Below are positions 1 to 10,910 of a DNA stretch of 64,000 nucleotides, in pieces. The position numbers and the translations under genes were made by a program. Position 1 is the first letter of the stretch; each line of letters starts with the position of its first letter. Below the pieces are notes generated by a model, which saw nothing but the letters and a program-made list of their open reading frames with translations, was not told the DNA's origin and ran no database searches. This stretch comes from Hygrophila difformis (Eukaryota > Streptophyta > Magnoliopsida > Lamiales > Acanthaceae), in contig JAOANR010000002.1 in NCBI GenBank assembly GCA_030278955.1, forward strand, positions 29,188,057 to 29,252,056. The letters are read 5' to 3'.

Positions 1-1353
1 ATTTATTTCTATATTTTCTAGTCCGATTTGATCTTTACAATCTAAATGAAAGTTGTAGATAATCATGTCTAGTATGTGCATATAAAATTTCAGAATTTTT
101 GGTGTCCATTTGATATGTTAAAAAGTCGAAATTTTGAACTGTGTCAAACCCGAGTTCGGACAGATTTCTGATTGCATAATAAAATCGATTTTTGACATGT
201 TTCCTCAACTTATTTCGAAAAAGTTAAAACACGAAAGTTGTTCGTTAGGGTGTTTTGCATAAACTGTGAAGATTTCAGATTTTTCGGACTTAAATCGAAT
301 TTTTAAATTGAAAAGGCGCAAACTGTGACGCCAAGATACTTTTAAATCGAAGGATTTTGAAAATTCGAAACGAATGATCAAAGATTGAAATACGAAACAT
401 CTATACTTTTGAAAAACCCCGATACATTAAATCTAAACGATACATGAGATACTTGGCGGAGGGTGAGTGCTCTGCAGGGTGCCCCTCTAGCCTTTCTCTT
501 CGGGCCTATAATGGACGAGAGAATTTGATGAGATATTACGCCAATCGGCGGGAGATACACGGCCTACTCTCTCGGGTTGTCCGTATGGATTTCTCGAGGC
601 TCCGGAGTGTTACTGGGTATGGCAGATACGGCTGCGGCCGCCGGATCACCGGCTAAACGAGATACTTACGAAACGGCTGCGGCCGCCGGATCACCGGCTA
701 TACTAAACACTGAGAAATGGTTACGTAACGGGGGAAAAAGAAGAATTAATATTTTTAAGTATTTATTTATTTTTGCATGTTTTTAAATTATGCATTTAAA
801 TTATGTCTTTAAATTTCGTATCATGTCTAAATTGCTATTGTGTGTTAAATGCATGTTCAAGTACACAATTAAAATATTATTTCCTTTAAATTTTGTGAAT
901 GCATGTTAGGAGTGAAATTTTAAATCATCTAAATAAATCCCTTTATTGCTATGTTAGGATCGACTTACTCAGTATTTTATATACTGATAAAATTGTTGTT
1001 TTCTCTTTTCCTTTCAGAGTATGAAGATAATGCATTAGCATATGCATTGGGGGATGGAAAAACTTAAACATTGTTTTTATTGCTTTTTTTCGATACTTGC
1101 ATAACGGGCATGTAAATCCCGAGTTTTGGCTATGTCGGCCCACTTTACATTTTCCGCTGCGATATATTATTACTACTACTATATGTGTGGATGCCACTTA
1201 TTATTATTTTTAAATAGATTCCGGACTTGTTTTTAAATCTTTTTGCAATACCTATAGCCTTGCATCTCTTTGGCAAGCTCGGAGAATCCGTGTCTTGCTA
1301 GAGAGATGTGGCGGTGACATCCCGGCCTGGGTTATCAAATCCGGGGTGTTACA
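1..1353 (+). repeat. Element A left LTR (3' portion only)
   Basis: Matches 7141-8450 and ends TTACA at 1353, just before the PBS. It holds 43 bp (891-933) that the right LTR lacks; TAAA at both edges of this segment suggests a microhomology deletion in the right copy. Visible inside are a GC-rich cassette (about 440-700) with a duplicated 26-bp unit containing GCCGG-ATCA-CCGGC, a CAGTAT/ATACTG hairpin (970-986), a splice-acceptor-like TTTCAG (ends 1017) and a GCAAG/CTTGC hairpin (1273-1298). Confidence 0.9.
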
Positions 1354-1356
1354 AGT

Positions 1357-1370
1357 TGGTATCAGAGCCC
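1357..1370 (+). other. Primer binding site, initiator Met tRNA type
   Basis: TGGTATCAGAGCCC lies three bases after the LTR end, the usual place for the minus-strand primer site. The TGGTATCAGAG core is the typical complement of the plant initiator methionine tRNA 3' end. Confidence 0.85.
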
Positions 1371-1809
1371 GGAATATTTTTTTTAGCTACTATTATTATT
1401 ATTTTAAAATATTTTGAACTAAGTATTACTTTTAAATTTATTATTATCATTATTATTTTTAAGACTACTAGTATTTTAGCCCAAAATTGAGCCCAAAAAT
1501 TTTCTTACCCAATTAGTATAATATTTTGAGCCCAAAAGGGGGTTGAATTATTTTGACCCAATAATAATAATTATTTATTTTAAGCCCAACCATTTCGGCC
1601 CAAATACCCATGTTCTATTTCTTAAGTCCTAATTATTATTTTTGGCCAATATAGAGGCCCAACTTCTTAAATCCACGATTAAATTTAAAAATACATTAAA
1701 ATTAATTGCTGGGGGGATTGCATATGCATATTCATGTAGATTTAAATTCCTGCATCTCTTGACTTTTATTCGAAACATGACCTGACTCTAACCTTCTTGT
1801 TGACATTAG
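1371..1809 (+). other. Element A leader, no gene seen
   Basis: AT-rich leader between the PBS and the first ORF, with repeated phrases such as GCCCAA and TTATTATTATT. The same phrases occur in the leader of element E (63391-63850), so it is a shared family leader. I see no coding potential. Confidence 0.7.
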
Positions 1810-2337
1810 ATGGCCGCCCCAAACGCGAACATGATCAACCTACTAATGAGGTTGATTGAGGCGTACCTCGAATCTCCTCAAAACGTGAACAACTTCAGAC
1901 TAAGGGTAGAACAAATGGGAGCTAACCTGGGTCACCTAACTAATCTGGGCTAAGCAGGACATCAAGATATAACCCAACTCCAAATCCAAATCAATGAACT
2001 CCAAACCCGCGAGACTGAACTTCGGACCCAGATGGACGACGTAGAGACCGAAGTAGGGGTCGTGGGACAACAACTGCATCATCTGAAGGACGATCTACTT
2101 CCACCTGCCCCTCTCGACCTGGGGACTCCTCCCGCAGCTAGCCCCGTAGTTGATCCTGACGCTATCCCTACAGCCGCCCAACCATCAGTTGTCGTCGCTG
2201 ATCCTGCCCCGGCCGCTGGGCCCAATTGGCCAGCGAGCCCAGTATTCCATGGACCCCTTGGCTGGGGTACCGTTGAGGAGTCGAGTGATGAGGATGATCC
2301 CATGGAGGACCCAACCACCTACACTCCCTCAGCTTAG
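1810..2337 (+). pseudogene. Small coiled-coil/acidic protein of element A, interrupted by one stop
   Basis: An ATG at 1810 opens a frame of 175 codons broken by a single in-frame TAA at 1951-1953 (codon 48). The part before the stop begins MAAPNANMINLLMRLIEAYL. The part after it is rich in Q, E and L with heptad-like spacing (QDITQLQIQINELQTRETEL), then Pro/Ala-rich, and ends in an acidic stretch (EESSDEDDPMEDP). The same protein starts at 63851 in element E, where a different stop interrupts it. It has no gag domain or zinc knuckle that I can recognise. It could be a much-diverged gag-like or structural protein of this non-autonomous family; function unknown. Confidence 0.6.
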
Positions 2338-2821
2338 AGACCTTTTATCGCATTCTTTCTACTATTACCGTTCCTATTTTCCGAGCTATTCCTATCCTTG
2401 TGATCCCTACAGCTTGTATCAAATAACGTTTTCTATTGAGCAATAAAAATACAAGCATTTATGTTATATTCTAATTCCATTATCCATAGTGCCCACATAC
2501 ATATATATATATGCACATGTTTAAAACCGCCTTCCATATCCAAACGTATGGTGAGGGACTCAACAGAACAAAGGAACAAGGTATTAATAAGCAAACAACA
2601 CATATAAATGTCAATCAAACGGGAGTACCTCGAACCCTAAACCCTGAAATCCCAAGTCATCAATTAACCACAATTCTAGAGTTAACAACCGAAATAGATA
2701 AACATGGAGTAACACAACAAAAACACAAACTACGAAACACGGAAATGAAAATCATTGTCTTACAGTCTCATAAGGAAACTACTTCTACTACGCACCCCAA
2801 GAGTACCATAAAAACGAAGGG
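2338..2821. other. No gene seen, element A interior
   Basis: AT-rich spacer between the convergent coiled-coil ORF and the antisense gene. I see no domain or repeat beyond a short (AT)n run near 2500. It probably holds the 3' ends of both transcripts. Confidence 0.6.
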
Positions 2822-4157
2822 TCACTGATCAGGAGGCAGGAACTGGCGACGCATGTAGTCGTCCATCTGACGCATGTAGCCATACATGTCAGTCATGGTG
2901 GCCTGCTGCTCCGCCTGTCTCATAGTGAGCGTGTCCATACGATCCTGATAGAGATCCATCCTAGCATCCAAGGCATCGTAACGAGCCTGCCCAGCTGCAA
3001 ACCCGGCATCTATACTGACTCGCATCTCCTGCATCATCTGGAGCATCCGCGTCATGTCCTGACCCTGCGGTGGAACCCCACCCTGGTGTGGAACCACAGG
3101 AGGAGGAGGTGGCCGCTCTGGAAGAACAACTAAGATCAAACCACCATCCTCAGGCTGCGGGCGCAGTATAGCCCGAGGCGCTCCACGACGCAAAGTGCTG
3201 CGCCGAGCGGCATAAGACGGAATACGGTAGTGCTCCCCTGGAGCTAAAGGATAGGGGTCCATCTCGGGAGACGTGCGGATCCCCTGGGCAGCGCATAGCC
3301 CACAAATGAGGTGTGCGTGAGTGATCACCCTACTCCCTCGCCCCCGTCGTAAACCCCTCAGGTTATCCGCAATGCACGCCCCCACATTTACCCGACCGCC
3401 TCGTGCGATAAAGCAGATAGTCTCAAAGACATGATCTATGACGATATGACTCCGGGTGATCGGCCGAATGCGTCCTAACCAAAGCTGAGCAAGTACACGC
3501 CAAGGGGCATCCAAAGACGTCAGTCGTAGCTCGTGGGGGTATCCAGTCCGCGGGGGGTACCTCGGTACACAAGACACCCCAGGCAGGAGCATAAACCCGT
3601 CCCTCTGGCTGTGGTCGGAACGCGCCATCATCTGGAAGGCCGAAATAGATGTTGATCGCCCGAGCACTGAAGTCTAGGTAGCGACCACGAACCCAGACTC
3701 GAGAAAGGTCGTCGTCTACCCCAAGGCCGCTGATGTTGGCGATAACCTCCATAGCTAGATAGCCGGAGGCAACGCCGTCGGGATGACGTGCAAGACCGGT
3801 CCACTGGAGATGCCCCAAAAGTGCACTGATCCGGTCATCGCCCATATGATCGGGGAACAAGCCTCGCTCGGGGACGTAAGCCCTCTTTTGACGAAGCTCG
3901 TCGAAGTAGAAGTCCTGGGTGGCCATCGTCGAGAAACGGAACCTATCATGCCGGCGAGGACGCACCTCGTCAGGGAGATCTCTGAGCCTCGGCACCCGCT
4001 CCTCGTCCTCTTCGGACTCACTGTCGTCACTGTCGTCAATATCCGGCATCACCGGAGCGGCAGTGCTAGGGGTGGCTGCATCACGTCGGGTAGCTCGTCT
4101 CTTGGCCCCCAGAAGGACCATAAGGAACGCCAAGATGAACCATAGGAAAAGCAACAT
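2822..4157 (-). pseudogene. Antisense 'putative plant transposon protein' domain gene, frameshifted
   Basis: Read on the minus strand, an ATG at 4157 opens a protein with a hydrophobic N-terminus (LLFLWFILAFLMVLLG), a basic patch, and an acidic linker (DDSDDSESEEDEE). Next comes a domain with the motifs DFSARAINIYFGLPD and, after a frame change near 3530-3560, DAPWRVLAQLWLGRIRPITR and GGRVNVGACIADNL. This is the pattern of the putative plant transposon protein domain, often found as an antisense ORF in plant gypsy elements. The C-terminus is a Met/Gln-rich coiled coil (about 2830-3060). Joined, it would be roughly 440 residues. Its role is unknown. One frameshift makes this copy a pseudogene unless it is an assembly error. 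Confidence 0.7.
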
Positions 4158-4158
4158 C

Positions 4159-4970
4159 CTGCGAACACCCAATATCAAGGGTAAGGCTAATTTTCAACAC
4201 ATTAATTCACAAGCAAGAATACATAAAGACATCATAAATATAAAGTTCCAACAGGGAAAATCTAGGAGGGATTCAGACCCAAAAGTTTATCAATACATAT
4301 TGGGAGAGAATCAAACCAAGGAATGTGCTCAGATAAATTCAAAAAAAAAAAAAAAACCATTGTGGCGTTCCGTCAAACACCTTATGTGCGCAATAAATTA
4401 AGTTCAAAAATTTGTTTGTAAACACGTGGCAATTAACCACAAAACCAGACAATTGCTTGAACAACAAATCATAATCACAGGTGTCAACAAACCATACTAA
4501 CGAAACCACTTTCACACCAATAACACCAACCAAATCGAAAATTTCATGGTTCCCCTAAAAATTCAAGTCTTAGCAGGAAGTTCCACAACTTAGGCATATA
4601 TATTCATACCAATACTTCCTAAACAATAGAAATGGCACCAAAGTACTACATAAACTCACTAATTCACGAGAATTAAGCCGAAAATTTCAAAACCCCAATT
4701 CACATGCCAAAACTCTAACTTCACAATTCAACCAAATTCTAACAAATCAAGGCATAAAACTTGAAATTGGCAAGTGAAATTAGAAGAAACATACCTCACA
4801 AAGAGAAATCGAAGTCGGAACTAGGAGAATCTGAGCACGATAGGACGAATCTGAGAGGAAGACGAGAGGAATTTCGGAAGGGGGGAGGAAGAACCGGCTC
4901 GCGCGGGGCGCGAGCCCTATTTCTTCACCCTGGGGGCGCCGCGCGGTGGCCGCGCGCTAAACTCCCAAAA
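4159..4970 (-). promoter_or_regulatory. Putative promoter, 5' UTR exon and intron of the antisense gene
   Basis: On the minus strand a TGTGAG|GTATGT donor at 4794 pairs with a GTTCGCAG acceptor ending at 4159, one base before the ATG at 4157. That gives a 636-bp 5' UTR intron. Upstream (about 4800-4970) is a pyrimidine-rich 5' UTR-like stretch and then a GC-rich block. This suggests the antisense gene has its own transcription unit inside the retrotransposon. The intron is read from splice-site patterns only. Confidence 0.45.
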
Positions 4971-5076
4971 CCCGCCCGGACCCCGCGCGGGTCACAAAAA
5001 AAAAAAATAAATAAATAATAAAAAAATATATATATTTATTTCTCCTTCCCTATGTATTTACCCCTCCTCTGCTCTA

Positions 5077-5712
5077 CGAAATACGAGGGGACGCAAATGC
5101 CGAAGCCCATTGAGCTGGGAAGAGGGCGAGAGGACTATGGTAATTGGACCGCAACTTGTTGAGGACGCGGCTCAACAAGTCAAAATAATCCAAGGGAAGA
5201 TGAGAGCCGCGCAAGACCGGCAAAAGAGCTATGCCGACGTGAGACGGCAAGATTTGGAATTCCAAGTAGGCGATAAGGTCATGTTAAAGGTATCACCAAT
5301 GAAAGGAGTGATGCGCTTTGGCAAGCGGGGAAAACTGAGCCCACGGTACATAGGACCATACGAGATCCTAGAAAGAGTGGGGAATCTTGCATACCGACTA
5401 GCATTACCACCACAATTTGCTCGTGTCCACGACGTGTTCCACGTCTCGCAACTGAAGAAATACGTCCATGATCCGACCCACATACTCCAACCGGAGGAAA
5501 TTGAGTTGGACGATGACTTAAGCTACGAAGAAATCCCGGTGCGAATACTCGACAAGAAGGAGAGGGTAACAAGGAATAAGACCGGGAGAATGGTCAAGGT
5601 TCTCTGGTCTAACCACGAAGCCGAGACGGCAACGTGGGAGCTGGAAGCAGACATGAAGGATCGTTACCCAACCCTATTCCAAGACAGTGCAACCACAGTT
5701 ATGGGGACATAA
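5077..5712 (+). pseudogene. Integrase C-terminus plus chromodomain, remnant of chromovirus pol
   Basis: The frame reads RKCRSPLSWEEGERTMVIGP, then RQKSYADVRRQDLEFQVGDK, KGKLSPRYIGPYEILERVG-type and FHVSQLKKYVHDP. These are hallmark C-terminal integrase motifs of Tekay/Del-type chromoviruses. The last 55 residues (EEIPVRILDKKERVTRNKTG ... WSNHEAETATWELE) match a chromodomain. There is no in-frame start, because the frame enters from a deletion breakpoint near 5080. Catalytic integrase, RT, RNase H and protease are absent, so this is a scar of a once autonomous pol. It ties the element to chromoviruses and contrasts with the antisense gene, which is usually linked to other gypsy lineages. Confidence 0.85.
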
Positions 5713-5997
5713 CTGTAATCTTAAGAGGGGGAGGATGTGACAACCCGAGTATTTCTGAATATTTTGTACGTATACTTTGTACCCCAAATAAACAAATTCA
5801 AAATTGTTTTAAACTACGTAATGACTTGATCCCTTCACGGGGTACGTAGGCAACTCGGAAATTTCAATTCTGGGTTCAGTCAAATAATAACAAACAACGA
5901 CACACAATAATACAATCGCTTAATCAAACAATTCCCGAACTCGCGAGAGGATGAAGTGCAACTTCGAGGACGAAGTTGGTTCTTAAGGGGGGTAGAC
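5713..5997 (+). other. 3' internal module with two polypurine tracts and a conserved hairpin
   Basis: A first PPT-like run (AAGAGGGGGAGGATG, about 5722-5736) is followed by TGACAACCCGAG. About 260 bp later comes the hairpin CAACTTCG-AGGA-CGAAGTTG (5959-5978) and the second PPT (TTAAGGGGGGTAGAC), which directly precedes the LTR at 5998. The same module recurs before or inside the LTRs of elements B, C and LTR2. Confidence 0.75.
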
Positions 5998-8450
5998 TGT
6001 AATACCCGTAAATTTTAGAATATAAAAATAGGAATTAATCCAATAGGAGAGAAGGTTTTGTTTCCGAGAACCCGTAGACGCGGAAATGCACGGAAGCCAA
6101 AGGACGACGAATTAGAACCCGACGGACCGAAACCGACGGTCTTAGGATTTCAAGCATGAAATCGAATTGAGACGAAATAAATTTATGATGAGAAGCATAG
6201 TCCGAAAATGACCCGGAAAATCGAGCGCGAAAACGGGGAAGGATAGAAGTCCGAAAGAAAGGAGAAAAAGACCCGACGGATTGGATCGCACGGACCCGCC
6301 CGGACCGCAGTCCAGGCGAGTCCCGCGCGCTGGCCGGGCGGGGTTTGGCCAAAAGGCGCGCCAACCCCGCGTTGCCCTAAAGGTTTTGGCAACTTGCGCG
6401 TTTTCGGCGATTTCTTACCATAATTCGACCTCCCGACTTTGGAAAGCAGATTTTGGCCGAAGGGGGAAGCTTTTAGGCGACCTAGGGCTGCCTCCCCACC
6501 CTTTCCATCAGTCACCAATCACCTTCTACTCTCCCAAACTCTCTCCAAAGCCAAAACACTTTCCGGCGACTTCCCGACGACTTTCCGATCACTTCCCGGC
6601 GACGAAAACCGACGAAGGAGGCATAGAATACAAGATCCCTAGTGTTCTAATCTGTGGTAAGTCGTTCATAGATTTCCATTTAAGTTTTTGAACCCGAAAA
6701 CTCGATCTAACATTGGATTTCTTCGTCCGATTCGAAATCGTGGCCAAAGTCGGAAGCTTGACGTTGAGGAGATCCGTTCGTAGGATTTTGGACGAGCCAG
6801 CGACCTTAGGACGGCCCAAAACTCCCTATCACTGTAAGTTGAGCCTTCCGTATCAATACGGGTGATTTCGTGGCGTCCGGTATAGGCGTAATGTAACGAA
6901 ACGTAAAAATCGAAATTAAAAACCCCAACTTGCGCAGTTTCTGTATTCGGCCTAAAACTCATATTTCGAGGATTCAATCCGAGAAACTCAAAACTAGACT
7001 TTTAATCCTAACACATAAATCTAGGTTGTGTAAAAATTTCAGATATTTTTGTTAAAGTTTTCTATTTTAAATCGCATCGAAAAGAAACTGTTTTGACAAA
7101 CGTGTTGAAATCTGCCTATGAACATGTTCGAACTTAGTGAATTTATTTCTATATTTTCTAGTCCGATTTGATCTTTATAATCTAAATGAAAGTTGTAGAT
7201 AATCATGTCTAGTATGTGCATATAAAATTTCAGAATTTTTGGAGTCCATTTGATATGTTAAAAAGTCGAAATTTTGAACTGTGTCAAACCCGAGTTCGGA
7301 CAGATTTCTGATTGCATAATAAAATCGATTTTTGATATGTTTCCTCAACTTATTTCGAAAAAGTTAAAACACGAAAGTTGTTTGTTAGGGTGTTTTGCAT
7401 AAACTGTGAAGATTTCAGATTTTTCGGACTTAAATCGAATTTTTAAATTGAAAAGGCGCAAACTGTGACGCCAAGATACTTTTAAATCGAAGGATTTTGA
7501 AAATTCGAAACGAACGATCAAAGATTGAAATACGAAACATCTATACTTTTGAAAAACCCCGATACATTAAATCTAAACGATACATGAGATACTTGGCGGA
7601 GGGTGAGTGCTCTGCAGGGTGTCCCTCTAGCCTTTCTCTTCGGGCCTATAATGGACGAGAGAATTTGATGAGATATTACGCCAATCGGCGGGAGATACAC
7701 GGCCTACTCTCTCGGGTTGTCCATATGGATTTCTCGAGGCTCCGGAGTGTTACTGGGTATGGCAGATACGGCTGCGGCCGCCGGATCACCGGCTAAACGA
7801 GATACTTACGAAACGGCTGTGGCCGCCGGATCACCGGCTATACTAAACACTGAGAAATGGTTACGTAACGGGGGAAAAAGAAGAATTAATATTTTTAAGT
7901 ATTTATTTATTTTTGCATGTCTTTAAATTATGCATTTAAATTATGTCTTTAAATTTCGTATCATGTCTAAATTGCTATTGTGGGTTAAATGCATGTTCAA
8001 GTACACAATTAAAATATTATTTCCTTTAAATAAATCCCTTTATTGCTATGTTAGGATCGACTTACTCAGTATTTTATATACTGATAAAATTGTTGTTTTC
8101 TCTTTTCCTTTCAGAGTATGAACATAATGCATGAGCATATGCATTGGGGGATGGGAAAACTTAAACATTGTTTTTGTTGCTTTTTTTCGATACTTGCATA
8201 ACGGGCATGTAAATCCCGAGTTTTGGCCATGTCGGCCCACTTTACATTTTCCGTTGCGATATATTATTACTACTACTATATGTGTGGATGCCACTTATTA
8301 TTATTTTTAAATAGATTCCGGACTTGTTTTTAAATCTTTTTGCAATACCTATAGCCTTGCATCTCTTTGGCAAGCTCGGAGAATCCGTGTCTTGCTAGAG
8401 AGATGTGGCGGTGACATCCCGGCCTGAGTTATCAAATCCGGGGTGTTACA
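5998..8450 (+). repeat. Element A right LTR (2453 bp)
   Basis: Begins TGTAATACCCG after the PPT and ends GGGGTGTTACA at 8450. It contains a GC-rich block (about 6280-6370), donor-like sites GTGGTAAGT (6657) and ACTGTAAGTT (6834), a structured cassette (about 7580-7840), the CAGTAT/ATACTG hairpin (8067-8083) and an acceptor TTTCAG (ends 8114). The antisense ORFs in its GC-rich part carry no recognisable domain. Confidence 0.9.
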
Positions 8451-8524
8451 TTAATATTTTGGGCCTCTATAGTGGGCCGAAAAATAATAGTCTTTAAAAA
8501 TAATTTCGTGCTCTGATACCACTT
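8451..8524 (-). other. PBS-side stub of a reverse-oriented LTR element
   Basis: CTCTGATACCA (8511-8521) is the reverse complement of the initiator-Met PBS core and abuts the LTR2 end at 8525. Only about 75 bp of interior remain, because element A begins at once on the left. Confidence 0.8.
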
Positions 8525-10871
8525 TGTAACACTCCGGGTTTGATCACCCAGGCCGGGACGCTACCGCCACACCTTTCTAAATAAGACGCGATCCAAATCG
8601 AGCTTATCTAGAAAGATGCTAAGGCTAAGTTGTATCAAACTTTAAAATAATTTAAAACCATTCAATTGTGCCCGAAATAAAAATCAGAGTATCACATGCA
8701 TAATAATGATAAGTAATGCGGAAGCAAAAGCAAGGGCCAAACAGACGGCCAAAACCAAAGTTCAAAGTTCCAAGTCCAGTGCGGAGAATAAAATAAAGTA
8801 AATGCGACAAGTCCTTTATTTGAGAAATCCCATCCCATCGTGCGATTGCTTACTCTGCAAAGAAAAATGGAAAACAACAATTTATCAGTACAAACGGTAC
8901 TGCGTAAGTTAATATATAGCATACCAAATTTTAGAGTTTTTAGAAGAGTGAATAAAAGATAGGAATCAAATTTTAAAATAAGCGAGTAAAAATAATCCAC
9001 GGGAATTCTTACACTTTACCACACGAATAATTACCAATGCTCATTTTGATCGAGGACACCAAATATGACCTTGGGGACATACACCCACAAGGCCTCCATT
9101 AATACAATTCTAGGCCTAAGCCCTTTCGAATCAACCCACATCTGGGACTCGTACCCACGAGGGATGTGAAAGCAGTGACCCTATACAGACCGCTCCAGAG
9201 CCCTAGATAACCTATACGGATACACCTAGGAGTATAGACTCTTACAATCACGAAACCACAATTATCATATGCGCCGTTCGGCCACAAAAAGAGGGGGCGG
9301 CCCAACGACCTCACGCCAAGTGCACTTACCCTCTATCACATTGGGCATCCCACTCGATCAAAACTTACAAAGTTTCAAAAATACATTTTTAACACTTTGC
9401 AATATCACACATTCCTAGATTTCATATATTTTCAAAAACGAGTATCAATCGACTCATAGATCATCGAATTACACAAAGTGAGATTTACTGATAAAAATGG
9501 CCTTTTAGCAGTTTCAGGAATCGCCTATGGAAACTTAGTAAAATATTTTCAAAAATTCCAAAATTTTTACAGGAGCTAGAACACACCCAAATGAACATTT
9601 TTCATAAAAATAGGCTTCTTCAAAATCGGACTCTAAGTGGTCTAAAAAAATGATTTCAGATCCACCTTTTCCAAAGAGTGCAAATCCTACTGTTCACTCG
9701 ACCACAATCTCTTTAAAAATTCATAACAATTCCAAACATGCTCCAAAAATTCTGAAATTTTACAGAGATGATCTAGACACATAAAGGAACAACTTTCATG
9801 AAGATATCAACCATTGAAAACGATCATATGTAGGAGCAAATCGGACAACAAAAACTGATCACACCAAAACACTAAAACTGACAGCAGAGAACTCAGAAAT
9901 AACAGATCCGTTTTTGACGCCCAAATCATGTTAAAAAATTATGAAAATTTACAGAGAGCATATTCAAGATGGTAAGGACATTTTTCATTTATGAAGGATT
10001 TTCCAAAAATAAACGGATCTAATTGAAAAACGCACAATAATAAAACTGCTCGGATGAAAACCCTAGAAGACAGATTTGGCATAGGTTAGAAATCGTGTAA
10101 GAACTTAATGATTCTCCACCAAAACCCCTAAAAATTGATATGCACAACACTAACTTACCTGGGTTGAGATTTGGGTTGGAATCATCCTTGTTGATTGCTT
10201 GGAAATCGGCCAAAGCAGTCCCCACGAACACTCCTTCAACCGAATAACCCTATTTGAGAGACGTAGAAGAAGTTTCCTAATGAGAGGGGGAAGAATCCGA
10301 GTTTAAGGACTAGGAAATGAACTAGAAGCCTTACCAACACTTGAGGAATGACTTGGGATTCCTTGGATTCGCCCAAAGCTTCAAGAAGAGGAAGAACTTC
10401 TCACACAACTCACTCCTCTCCAAAAGATGTGCAGATTTTCGGAATGATGGCTTTGGGGGAGTTTAGGGGCTGATATGGGGTGGTGAATGGAGTGTTAGGC
10501 TTCCCAAGGTGAGTACTAATGACCCTAGGTAAATGGAGGAGGGTTTAAGGTGGTTAAACTCGGGTAAACCAGTCATTAAGTTCCTTCAAACGACCCCTCT
10601 CCCTCCATGGTTCAAAAGAGGTTCAATGAGTGCACTTTGATCCTTATCCAACTTTGTGGGAGTTGTATTCAGTCAAAAATCCGTCCACCATCAACCAATA
10701 CACCCCCTAGAAGTCTGGAACTGGAACACCAATCGATTGGGATCACTAGCATTAGATTTGGAGGCCAAAAATGCATAGCAGCGTTTCAAACGCCAGCAGC
10801 AGCCGCCGGCGCGGGGCCCACGTGCCCACGCGCCGCCACCGTGCGGCTGCCTGCTGCGCGTTTATATATAT
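8525..10871 (-). repeat. LTR2, main part (reverse orientation, interrupted by the Helitron)
   Basis: Starts TGTAACACTCCGGG on the plus strand (the LTR 3' end, since orientation is reverse) and continues to 10871 in a TATATA run. The remaining 213 bp, ending CTCGGGTATTACA, are at 52330-52542. The total of about 2560 bp is in the range of the other LTRs here. On the sense strand it has a CCCAG|GTAAGTTAG donor (10158), a TTTGCAG acceptor near 8857, the hairpin CAGTAC/GTACTG (8886-8902) and a GC-rich block (10790-10860). Confidence 0.85.
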
Positions 10872-10910
10872 ACTAGAATTCGCGGAGCGCGCGCGATGCC
10901 GCGCGGGACG
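10872..10910 (-). other. Helitron 3' terminus: hairpin plus CTAGT
   Basis: On the minus strand CGCGCG-GCAT-CGCGCG forms a 6-bp stem; 13 bases later the sequence ends CTAGT. A GC-rich hairpin shortly before CTRRT is the diagnostic Helitron 3' end and replication terminator. Confidence 0.8.

Larger units (their letters stand above)
1..8450 (+). mobile_element. Element A: defective Ty3/gypsy-type LTR retrotransposon, left edge outside window
   Basis: Positions 1-1353 and 7141-8450 are near-identical direct repeats in the same orientation, and both end in GGGGTGTTACA. The first is followed by an initiator-Met-type PBS (TGGTATCAGAGCCC). The second copy begins at 5998 (TGTAATACCCG) after a polypurine tract. 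The interior (1354-5997) has no protease, RT or RNase H. It holds a small coiled-coil ORF, an antisense gene and the C-terminal integrase/chromodomain tail of a chromovirus-like pol. By eye the two LTR copies differ at about 17 of 1310 positions plus one 43-bp indel. The target duplication cannot be tested because the left edge is missing. The element must have relied on pol supplied in trans. Confidence 0.9.
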
